In this document: positions 1-10,617 of the stretch, in pieces
Layout of the letters: each line of letters opens with the position of its first letter
How positions within the stretch are numbered: the stretch's first letter is position 1
Translations under genes and position numbers: made by a program
Notes under the pieces: model-generated
What the model was told of the DNA's origin: nothing
Seen by the model: the letters and a program-made list of their open reading frames with translations, nothing else
The model's database searches: none
Assembly: GCF_046630445.1 (NCBI RefSeq)
Contig: NC_092338.1
Span: 15,848,001-15,912,000 of the forward strand
Direction: 5' to 3'
Length of the DNA stretch: 64,000 nucleotides
DNA from: Rutidosis leptorrhynchoides
Lineage: Eukaryota; Streptophyta; Magnoliopsida; Asterales; Asteraceae

Positions 1-542
1 GGTAATAATTCACCGTTGACAGGATTCTAGTACGCAAATAGTTTCCATGCTAGTACTAGGGGCCGTTTTGTGTGGTCGTGTTGAAGGTTTAGGGGAGAAA
101 CTCTGTGTCGAGTGTTGATGTTTCGTCTAACTCATGGTGTATTATCGTCGTCCTGGATTAATCCAGTGGCGGATGGTCGTGTGCGGATTAATTTATGGGA
201 AATTCGTGCCCCTAGTGTGATTAGTGGGCGATACCGAGATTTCTTCGTTGAAGGAATGTAGCTTGTTGCGAGTTGTAGCCGAGAGAACTCGAAGGAATGT
301 ATGGTGTTTTCAATATTTCCTAAGTGGGTAGTTTGAAAATTGGGCGCGTGGGATATCGCTTGTTGCGGTAATGCACGTTAGTGATTAATAGCGTGTGGTG
401 AAACTTCGGATTAATGGAAATCGTTATTGGAATTATTGCGGACATCGAGTTGGATACATGTCAAAAGACCGTAGAGTGTAGGTCCGGATTGGTTAAGTGG
501 CGAAGATCACGAGGACGTGATCGAGTTTAAGTGGGGGAGAGT
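1..542 (+). mobile_element. 3' internal non-coding end of a Ty3/Gypsy LTR retrotransposon
   Basis: No open frame of note is visible. The stretch ends in a purine-rich tract (about 528-542, AAGTGGGGGAGAG) directly in front of a TG-starting LTR, which is the expected polypurine tract and 3' LTR arrangement. The rest of the element lies outside the window, so its family within Gypsy cannot be fixed from this piece. Confidence 0.6.
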
Positions 543-3110
543 TGTAAGACCCAAATATTTATTGCACATAATGTATTTATGGTGTACGATGTGTGTATGA
601 AGTGTACGAAGCATGTACGTGTTGATTGCTCGAACGTCGAAGAAAAACTGGACGTTGTTTGGAGTAACAAGAAGTGTACGTACCTTTTCGACCCCAAATA
701 AAGTTTGAGTTGATGTTTCAAAACCTTACCATTGGAAAGGAAATCTTATTACGTTTCCAACGATATTTGATTCATCGAAAACGGAGCTACGGTCGAAAAG
801 TTATGGCCAAAACGAGTTTCTGAAATCTGACCTGCTTAATGGAGCGGCGCTCCACCATTTGGCGCGGCGCGCCGAATGGGTCTGATGCAATTTTTCAGCC
901 TTTTTTAAAGGGTAAATGAAGGGTACTTTGGTCTTTTCACTTGGGGCCGGTTTGGGGTCATCAAAACTGATCCAAAACCTTATCCTAACTCATTTCCTCC
1001 TCTTTTCTTCACTCTCACACATATCAAACCCTAGAGAGAGAGTGAGTGGTTCTAGAGAGGGAATTGGAGGTTTGGGCAAGAAGAAGAGTGATTCGGGCCG
1101 GGTCTCAAGAGTTAAAATTGTTCTCCTCGTTCACGGCTACGTTGTAGTAGTGTTGGTATGTTCTAACTCCGAATCTAATTGTTAAAATTCTTGTTCATAT
1201 TTAGGGATTGAACTAGTTTGGGTTATAAACCCTATTTCTCATGAATTTGGGGGTTTTACTTTATGTATTGTGTATGTAAACCCGATTATTGTGGGTTTAG
1301 GGTTTGAGGATGAATTTGGTCATGGTTTGGGTGTTTAATCACTAGTTGGTAAGTGTGTTAGTGTGTAGAAGTTTATAAGAACATGTTTGTATGACAAATG
1401 GGTGTTAACCTTGATTTGGTGTCAAACTAAGTTATGAGGTCAAGAATTGATGAACCGAGTATTTAAAAGCTTGATTAAAGTGTTAATTAGTATTTTGGAA
1501 AGTAAATCACTAGCCGTTAGTGATTAAAGATGTTTTTGGGACTTATGTCAAAATGGGTTAACTTTGATGGGTCAAAGTTGGTAATGACACTAGTTTTGGT
1601 CAAATGAAATGAGATTTGCAAGTGTTAATTGTGTCGTTAAGCACTAAACACTTATTGAATGTTGAAAGAATTGTAAATGGGTTAAGTTGACCAAGTTTGT
1701 AAGTTTAAGCGTTGAAATGGGTCAAAATAGTAATGTTGACCTAGTTTGGGTGAAATGGGTATGAATTACCCTATGTTGTGTTGATCTAAGTTAGTAGACT
1801 TTAAATCACTAGCTTTGGTGATTTGACATGTGTCTTGGCCAATTTAGGACGGTTTTTGTGTAGTCGAGTTATTTAATACAAATTGGGTCATCAAATGCTC
1901 AAGTGTAAGTAATGTGGCTAGTTCCACTAGTTCGTGTATTGAAAGTGTACTTAATGTATTAGGTACATTGCTTTGAAGTTCGGAAGTGCATAATCATCAT
2001 CCTTGTGTCAAGGTGAGTGGAATAATTATGCGTATGTGTATATAATGTATTTATTTGTGTTGCATGAATGTGGCATTGTCGCGTTGCTTAAGACACCACA
2101 TTGTAAAGAAGTGGATGTCGCGTTGTTTAAGACACCACATGGTAAAGAAGTGGATGTCGCGTTGTTTAAGACACCACAATGTAATGGAGGGGATGTCGCG
2201 TTGTTTAAGACACCATCCATCGTATTGAATGGCATGTGGAATCGTCGCGTTGTTTAAGACGCCACATTGTAAAGGGTGAGTGAGTCGCGTTGTTTAAGAC
2301 ATCACCCGGGGGATTAGTGACTACGCGTTGATTAAGTAGCACTAACGGATGTTATGAACTCCAACGGTCTTGTATGTACCGTTTCCCTTGTTCGAATTGG
2401 TTAACCAAGGTTATGTGAATTATGTATTGAAGTATTTAATTATGAATCGTATGCTATTGTATTATTAGCTACTTGTGGAATGTGGATATTGGTATATGCA
2501 TATTATTGTTGCATGATTGTCGAATTATTGATCCCGCGTATGAGGTTGTGTAAGTGATGCAAGTAAGTAGATTATATATGTGTATGTATAATTATTGCAT
2601 TCACTAAGCGTTAAGCTTACCCCTCTCGTTGTTTACCTTTTTACAGGAATTGTTGTGAAGCTAGCTAGTTGATAGACTAGTTGCGTAGGAGCGCTTGGGC
2701 TCGATGGGGGTAGCTTTCGGATATGCGGACGCGGATTGGGGATTTGGTAGTCCCCGCGATTATGCTCTTGGTATCGGGTTGGGTTTTAGAGTCCTAACTC
2801 GTCTAAATGTAAATTGGGATAGAAACTTGTATTTTGTACGAAAGTCGTAAAACGGCCAATGTGGGCCCCATTTTGTAAAAACTCGTTTAATGATTGGTTC
2901 GTGTTAGTTTTATACATATGAATGTGTGGTGAAAAGCGTTTGGTCTAAATATGTCGGGAAGAGGTCTATCTTTTTCGCATTTAAAACATTTTCGGACAGA
3001 CTGTTTTGGCGCGCCGCGCGGCCATTATGGCGCGCCGCGCCACTTGCTGAATAAATAATAAATTTTTTTTTTTTGTCGTATTTTTGGTATAACGAAGTCG
3101 GGTTGTTACA
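543..3110 (+). mobile_element. Ty3/Gypsy 3' LTR, 2568 bp
   Basis: It starts TGTAAGACCC and ends GGTTGTTACA, the TG...CA form of an LTR, and a polypurine tract lies just upstream. It holds a tandem repeat (2077-2310) and CpG-rich GGCGCGCCGCGCC-type motifs near both ends (about 861-873 and 3008-3041). The short open frames inside are not supported as genes. The 5' partner LTR is outside the window, so age and target-site duplication cannot be read. Confidence 0.75.
2077..2310 (+). repeat. Tandem repeat of about 36 bp inside the LTR
   Basis: The core GTCGCGTTGTTTAAGACACC recurs six times with spacers of 14-25 bases, the first three units most alike (each followed by a variant of ACATTGTAAAGAAGTGGAT). 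Open frames across it on both strands are by-products of the repeat. Confidence 0.85.
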
Positions 3111-3169
3111 GAGTCACTGAAAGATCCCAACTCTCCCTAAAAATACCAATTGTGGGGGACCGACAAAAG

Positions 3170-4680
3170 CCTCTAACCATATATTTTTTTTTATTATTTT
3201 TACGAAAAACGAATACTCATATAGAAACGAGGACGTTTCCAAAAGAAACGTCCTCAACAGAGAATACAAAAGGACTATGGGAAAACGAGAAGGCTCGCGC
3301 CTAAAACGCAACTAACTAAATAAAATAACATATATAAGCGAACATCCCTAACATCCCAAAAAATTTTATAAACATATTAACCAAATAAAAAACTAAATAA
3401 TAGACGAAACTGCAAGGAACGAAACCAACCAAAGAAACACACAACGGACCATAACAATCAACCTCGAAGACCCGCCCTATTCAATTTTTCATTTACGACC
3501 GTCTCTTCCAAAGAGTTTTTCCCGAACCGATTCTCAATCTTGTAAGATAACAAGCTAGCGGACCCATCACTAGGTGCGCTTCCTCGACCAACGGTGTCAT
3601 TATATCTCAGAATGTCGCGAAAACCACCGCGGATATATTTCCTCTCCCAATTGCCTATGAGCCACCATCTCTTCCATTTTGAGGGCCCATTAACAAGTTT
3701 TGAATTTCGTCTCGGTAATTCAAGTCGTCGATGTTATCTTTAAGTTTATAAGCATCTGATGTGGAAGCCTCGATCGCCTTCTTTCTTTACCTCAGTTAAC
3801 CTCGCTAAGTAAACATCTTGGAACATCCGTATTCAAAACATACCACACTTTACAAAAATCACAACACGAGGGAACCTCGCAATCACAATACCATCTACAA
3901 CTACGACCAATCAAAATCGGTTTTGGCCTTTCAACTTTCGATTCAACCTTTCATTTTGCCGACAATTCTTCATTCTTTCTCTTTTTCCCCTTCTTCAAAC
4001 AATTCTATCCAACCGCAAACATAATGTTGTTAACATTCGACTCTGACTCATCAAAAGAAACCATTGACTAAATCCTTACTATGTTCACTTGACTTCGAAT
4101 TAACTTTGGACATTTTTTTCATATCCCCGAAACTAACTCCTTTGTCAATTGCTGAAACTACTTTCGCAACCTTAGATGCATCAATACCACACACTTTAAA
4201 AACCCCACTGCCACTTTTAGTTAAAGCCCCAATATTAGTATTCTTAGTCAAAAGAAACCATAATTAGCCACTGACTTACCATATCCATTCACACACTTTA
4301 CACCACAATTACAACTACAATCAATATAATTACTGGAACCATACATAACAGGAGGGTCACAACTCACAAGAAATACCACAGTTCGATTCAGATACATTCG
4401 CAACAAAAACATTTTGAGGGGCGACAACTTCAAACTGTCTTCACCTGATCTGGCCAAAAATACCCCCATCAGAACAGTCATTAAACATTTGCACAGACCC
4501 GAATCTCAAACCCTATTTACTTGAACATGGAGAACCTAATTTGTCCAAGACAGTCTTCACCGAAGGTTGTAAAACATGCCGATTCACCAAACTATCTGTT
4601 GTCAATCCGCTAGTCATCACAAAGCGATTTGTCGACTCCATCAAGGGTAACCACATCAATGCCTTGTTTGTCTTCATATC
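3170..4680 (-). mobile_element. Degenerate LINE-like remnant (3' tail and ORF1-like coding traces)
   Basis: Read on the minus strand, the left edge is an A-rich tail (poly-T about 3182-3192 on plus) preceded by TTCGTTTTTCGTAAAAATAA, the kind of tail seen on plant LINEs. Further in, the minus strand has coding-like traces around 3480-3700 (WWLIGNWERKYIRGG) and 4051-4481, rich in Ser and Lys and interrupted. A similar tail and trace occurs at 54535-55917. No reverse transcriptase motif was found, so it could instead be another repeat class or a decayed host gene. Confidence 0.4.
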
Positions 4681-4715
4681 ATTTAATGCAATACAATAGG
4701 ATAATAAGATACATA

Positions 4716-4922
4716 AAATAACATTGTGTTGTAGTTCATGTGGTAGTGGTCTGTCTTTCTTAGCGTAAGGTCAGGAGTTCGACTCCCTTGGGGTGCAGCA
4801 TTGCCCACAAGGTTGCTCATTTACCCTTGAATTTCACCCAAGCGTGTCTTCCGCACATCGCGTAGGAGATGAACGCGTGGGTGATTAAATTCCCTAGGTG
4901 ATTCCGTACTGCTGTTAAAAAA
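4716..4922 (+). mobile_element. SINE (tRNA-derived retroposon)
   Basis: A 207-bp unit with RNA polymerase III promoter-like boxes: an A-box-like TAGTTCATGTGGTAGTGG near 4732-4749 and a B-box-like GGAGTTCGACTCC near 4770-4782. It ends in an A run and is flanked by a 13-bp direct repeat AATAAGATACATA (4703-4715 and 4923-4935), the target-site duplication of LINE-dependent retroposition. The duplication is perfect, so the insertion is fairly young. Confidence 0.85.
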
Positions 4923-4935
4923 AATAAGATACATA

Positions 4936-5642
4936 CAATATAAATACAAAATAAATTATACATACAACGATTTTGACATAATGTTTATCTTCATTTCAAT
5001 TAATGTAGTAGTTTAATTTAAGATATAAACACAAAATAAATGATATATACAACTATTCTGACGTCAAGGATGTAGACATGTAGGGAAACAAAATAATGCC
5101 AGTCAAAGCTAAATCTCAAACTCCACTTAATCAGAAAATGGTTATCCGCTTATGAAACCAAAAAAAGTATATTAAAAAATGTACAAACACATGTATGGAA
5201 ACTGATATAGCATGAGAGGTTACCACTCAAACTATTTCAGTTTCTCTTAATCCCTTTAATACTTTATCTATCGAATCATCAAATCATATGATTAACTCAA
5301 GTCATGAAATACAAATTTATTTCTAACAGTTACTATATGTGCTAACTCGCGAGTCATATCATACGATTGACTAAGTCATTTTATACAAATTTATGTGTTA
5401 AAGTTTTTGTAATCCCAAAGACACTATTAAACCGTGGGATATGTGGTTGTTGTACACTAGTATTGGAAAAAAAAAAAAAAATGCCAGTCCATTTGCTCCG
5501 TATGCTAAATGAATGCAGTGATAAGATCATTATTACGAAAAAGACATTCAACTATTCAAGTATCACTTTTGTTTTATTACTAGTTAACTGTCACTAGCGC
5601 TATAAGAATGTACAAAATCATTTGTTACAAATAACCAACGCG
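4936..5642. other. Upstream region of the receptor-kinase pseudogene
   Basis: AT-rich non-coding sequence between the SINE and the start codon at 5643. A short A run (about 5466-5481) is present. No convincing TATA box or repeat could be picked out; it should contain the former promoter and 5' UTR. Confidence 0.4.
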
Positions 5643-5887
5643 ATGATTCCATTTCTCGTGTTTTGTTTACTTTTTTCTACTGACAATAGCTACGCTGCTG
5701 AACTCGACACCATTTCAAATTCACGTTTCTTAAGAGATGGAGACACGTTGGTCTCGACAACGGGCATATTCGAACTGGGATTTTTCAAGCCTGATAACTC
5801 CGAGAACAGGTATCTCGGTATTTGGTACAAGAACATTTCTGTTAGAACAGTTGTTTGGGTTGCAAACAGAAACCAACCGGTCACACG
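5643..5887 (+). pseudogene. Receptor-kinase pseudogene exon 1, N-terminal part
   Basis: Encodes a signal peptide (MIPFLVFCLLFSTDNSYA) and the start of a bulb-type lectin domain, including the family hallmarks ELGFFKP, RYLGIWYKN and VVWVANRNQPVT. It stops at the inserted LTR; the reading frame resumes exactly at 9158 once one copy of the duplicated ACACG is discounted, giving the expected PVTRASPLM junction. Confidence 0.93.
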
Positions 5888-8800
5888 TGTAGTGACCCGA
5901 ACTTTTCCATGTTTATATATATTAATTGAGATTGATATTTACATGATTAAATGTTTCCAACATGTTAAGCAATCAAACTTGTTAAGACTTGATTAATTGA
6001 AATATGTTTCATATAGACAATTGACCACCCAAGTTGATCGGTGATTCACGAACGTTAAAACTTGTAAAAACTATATGATGACATATATATGGATATATAT
6101 ATAGTTAACATGATACTATGATAAGAAAACATATCATAAAGTATATTAACAATGAACTACATATGTAAAAACAAGACTACTAACTTAATGATTTTTAAAC
6201 GAGACATATATGTAACGATTATCGTTGTAAAGACATTTAATGTATATATATCATATTAAGAGATATTCATACATGATAATATCATGATAATATCATGATA
6301 ATATAATAATTTAAAATCTCATTTGATATTATAAACATTGGGTTAACAACATTTAACAAGATTGTTAACCTAAAGGTTTCAAAACAACACTTACATGTAA
6401 CGACTAACGATGACTTAACGACTCAGTTAAAATGTATATACATGTAGTGTTTTAATATGTATTCATACACTTTTCAAAGACTTCAAGACACTTATCAAAA
6501 TACTTCTACTTAACAAAAATGCTTACAATTACATCCTCGTTCAGTTTCATCAACAATTCTACTCGTATGCACCCGTATTCGTACTCGTACAATACACAGC
6601 TTTTAGATGTATGTACTATTGGTATATACACTCCAATGATCAGCTCTTAGCAGCCCATGTGAGTCACCTAATACATGTGGGAACCATCATTTGGCAACTA
6701 GCATGAAATATCTCATAAAATTACAAAAATATGAGTAATCATTCATGACTTATTTACATGAAAACAAAATTACATATCCTTTATATCTAATCCATACACC
6801 AACGACCAAAAACACCTACAAACACTTTCATTCTTCAATTTTCTTCATCTAATTGATCTCTCTAAAGTTCTATCTTCAAGTTCTAAGTGTTCTTCATATA
6901 TTCTACAAGTTCTAGTTACATAAAATCAAGAATACTTTCAAGTTTGCTAGCTCACTTCCAATCTTGTAAGGTGATCATCCAACCTCAAGAAATCTTTGTT
7001 TCTTACAGTAGGTTATCATTCCAATACAAGGTAATAATCATATTCAAACTTTGGTTCAATTTCTATAACTATAACAATCTTATTTCAAGTGATAATCTTA
7101 CTTGAACTTGTTTTCGTGTCATGATTCTGCTTCAAGAACTTCGAGCCATCCAAGGATCCGTTGAAGCTAGATCCATTTTTCTCTTTTCCAGTAGGTTTAT
7201 CCAAGGAACTTAAGGTAGTAATGATGTTCATAACATCATTCGATTCATACATATAAAGCTATCTTATTCGAAGGTTTAAATTTGTAATCACTAGAACATA
7301 GTTTAGTTAATTCTAAACTTGTTCGCAAACAAAAGTTAATCCTTCTAACTTGAATTTTAAAATCAACTAAACACATATTCTATATCTATATGATATGCTA
7401 ACTTAATGATTTAAAACCTGGAAACACGAAAAACACCGTAAAACCGGATTTACGCCGTCGTAGTAACACCGCGGGCTGTTTTGGGTTAGTTAATTAAAAA
7501 CTATGATAAACTTTGATTTAAAAGTTGTTATTCTGAGAAAATGATTTTTATTATGAACATGAAACTATATCCAAAAATTATGGTTAAACTCAAAGTGGAA
7601 GTGTGTTTTCTAAAATGGTCATCTAGACGTCGTTCTTTCGACTGAAATGACTACATTTACAAAAACGACTTGTAACTTATTTTTCCGACTATAAACCTAT
7701 ACTTTTTCTGTTTAGATTCATAAAATAGAGTTCAATATGAAACCATAGCAATTTGATTCACTCAAAACGGATTTAAAATGAAGAAGTTATGGGTAAAACA
7801 AGATTGGATAATTTTTCTCATTTTAGCTACGTGAAAATTGGTAACAAATCTATTCCAACCATAACTTAATCAACTTGTATTGTATATTATGTAATCTTGA
7901 GATACCATAGACACGTATACAATGTTTCGACATATCATGTCGACACATCTATATATATTTCGGAACAACCATAGACACTCTATATGTGAATGTTGGAGTT
8001 AGCTATACAGGGTTGAGGTTGATTCCAAAATATATATAGTTTGAGTTGTGATCAATACTGAGATACGTATACACTGGGTCGTGGATTGATTCAAGATAAT
8101 ATTTATCGATTTATTTCTGTACATCTAACTGTGGACAACTAGTTGTAGGTTACTAACGAGGACAGCTGACTTAATAAACTTAAAACATCAAAATATATTA
8201 AAAGTGTTGTAAATATATTTTGAACATACTTTGATATATATGTATATATTGTTATAGGTTCGTGAATCAACCAGTGGCTAAGTCTTACTTCTCGACGAAG
8301 TAAAAATCTGTGAAAGTGAGTTATAGTCCCACTTTTAAAATCTAATATTTTTTGGGATGAGAATACATGCAGGTTTTATAAATGATTTACAAAATAGACA
8401 CAAGTACGTGAAACTACATTCTATGGTTGAATTATCGAAATCGAATATGCCCCTTTTTATTAAGTCTGGTAATCTAAGAATTAGGGAACAGACACCCTAA
8501 TTGACGCGAATCCTAAAGATAGATCTATTGGGCCTAACAAACCCCATCCAAAGTACCGGATGCTTTAGTACTTCGAAATTTATATCATATCCGAAGGGTG
8601 TCCCGGAATGATGGGGATATTCTTATATATGCATCTTGTTATTGTCGGTTACCAGGTGTTCACCATATGAATGATTTTTATCTCTATGTATGGGATGTGT
8701 ATTGAAATATGAAATCTTGTGGTCTATTGTTACGATTTGATATATATAGGTTAAACCTATAACTCACCAACATTTTTGTTGACGTTTAAAGCATGTTTAT

Positions 8801-9152
8801 TCTCAGGTGAATATTAAGAGCTTCCGCTGTTGCATACTAAAATAAGGACAAGATTTGGAGTCCATGTTTGTATGATATTGTGTAAAAACTGCATTCAAGA
8901 AACTGATTTCGATGTAACATATTTGTATTGTAAACCATTATGTAATGGTCGTGTGTAAACAGGATATTTTAGATTATCATTATTTGATAATCTACGTAAA
9001 GTTTTTTTTAAACCTTTATTTATGAAATAAAGGTTATGGTTTGTTTTAAAAATGAATGCAGTCTTTGAAAAACGTCTCATATAGAGGTCAAAACCTCGCA
9101 ACGAAATCAATTAATATGGAACGTTTTTAATCAATAAGAACGGGACATTTCA
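5888..9152 (+). mobile_element. Solo LTR, Ty3/Gypsy-like, 3265 bp (family A)
   Basis: Starts TGTAGTGACCCG and ends GGGACATTTCA, flanked by the 5-bp target duplication ACACG (5883-5887 and 9153-9157). No internal domain, primer site or second LTR is present, so it is a solo LTR left by recombination between the two LTRs. The same family appears inverted at 15689-18942 and again from 60816 to the window end. Open frames inside it (for example 8895-9110 minus, identical in the 15.7 kb copy) are repeat sequence, not host genes. Confidence 0.92.
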
Positions 9153-9157
9153 ACACG

Positions 9158-10193
9158 TGCATCACCCCTTATGTTAAAGATCACCGATTCCGGAACTTTA
9201 GCCCTTTCGAACAATAACAGCATCGTCTTGTCATCAAACACAACTGTCACATCAAAGAATGCAACTGCAAAGCTTCACGATTCCGGAAATCTAATGTTGA
9301 TGGACGAACGAGAGAAGGTGATGATGTGGCAGAGCTTTGATTATCCAACCGACACTCAATTACCTGGAATGAAGATAGGGAGAGATTATTCGAGAGGTAT
9401 CGAATGGCGTTTATCGTCATGGAAAGGTAGTCGAGATCCAGGTATAGCCGTATAGGTGAGTTCACTTGGGGAGCCGACACACTCGGTTACCCTGAAAACA
9501 AACTAAAACAGCGTTCGTTGGTTAAATACCGAGGCGGACCATGGACTAATCAGCGGTTTACTGGAGTTAACCTGTTCAACAAGACCGTAAACTATTCATG
9601 GGTTGTAGTTTTAAACGCTAAGGAGGCGTTGTTTACTTATATCATTGAAAATAGTTCTTTGTTAACTTGGGCAAGCGTAAACACAGCTGGGCAGTTAGAA
9701 AATTGGGTGTGGTTAGAAGAAGCTAAAAAATGGCACCTTAGTTTTTCGTTACCTGGTGACGTATGTGATAATTACAACATATGTGGGGCCTACGGAAGCT
9801 GCAATTTTAATACGATCAAACAGTCTTGTAGTTGTTTGGATGAAAAAAGATTTGTGCCGAGAAACGAAGAGGGTTGGGACGTTGGTGATTGGTCGGGTGG
9901 GTGTGTTAGGCGAATATCGTTGGATTGCAGAAATGGATCAGAAAGGTTTATTAAGTACTCGAATGTAAAACGACCGGACACAGAGAGTACCTGGTATAAC
10001 ATGAGTATGAGTTTGGTTGAATGTGAAGCAAAATGCTTACAGAATTGTAGTTGTACGGCTTATGCGAATCAACAAACTAGTTTGGTAGGGAAAGATTGCT
10101 TGATTTGGTTCGATGATCTTATAGATATTCGTGTGTTTGCAGAAGTCAACCGCGGTCAAGATATCTTCGTAAGAATGGCTTCATCTGAATTAG
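9158..10193 (+). pseudogene. Receptor-kinase pseudogene exon 1, C-terminal part
   Basis: Carries the rest of the lectin domain (SGTLALSNNNSIVLSS, MWQSFDYPTDTQLPGMKIG), the S-locus glycoprotein domain (RGGPWTNQRFTG, YNICGAYGSCN) and the PAN domain with its cysteines ([26 protein letters not shown]). The frame breaks at 9448-9455 by an 8-bp insertion and continues in another frame afterwards. Splice donor GGTAAAAA after 10193 matches the paralogue. Confidence 0.92.
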
Positions 10194-10276
10194 GTAAAAA
10201 TGTAAAGGAAATTATCTTTTGCAGTCCTGTTTGTTGATTTTTAACCGATTTTGTTGCTTTGTTATATACCATACAG

Positions 10277-10617
10277 TTGTTGAACCAGTTTCCAAAAAGA
10301 ATGGAGACACACGCGTTAAAATCGTCTTGCTTGTAATCATTCCCGGGATTGTTCTTATAGTCTGCATCTCTACATGGGTATCGTACGCACGTATAAAAAG
10401 AAATCATTTTGAGCGAATAAAGGAAGGTAAAAGATTCTGATCAAGTTAGCTCTAAAACGGTCCTAATTAAGAATATTAGATTATTAAACTTCGTTGCTAT
10501 TCTACAACATTTGTATCTTTTTTTTTAAATATATGCAGGGGAAATCTTCAACAGCCAAGATTAAGCCATGGAGTTACCATTATTTTGCTTCTCTACGATT
10601 GCTAATGCCACTGCTAA
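10277..10617 (+). pseudogene. Receptor-kinase pseudogene exons 2 and 3 (start)
   Basis: Exon 2 (10277-10426) encodes the transmembrane helix (VKIVLLVIIPGIVLIVCIS) and juxtamembrane basic residues. Exon 3 begins at 10539 and runs to 10617, where the Gypsy element sits between the codons for ANATA and NFSPGNKLGEGG. An in-frame TAA (10562-10564) lies where the paralogue has no stop, just before the ELPLF motif. Confidence 0.9.

Noticed and set aside
4740-4800. Possible tRNA gene because of A-box and B-box-like sequence
   Set aside because: No cloverleaf can be drawn, the unit continues for 120 bp with an A tail, and a target duplication encloses it; it is a SINE.
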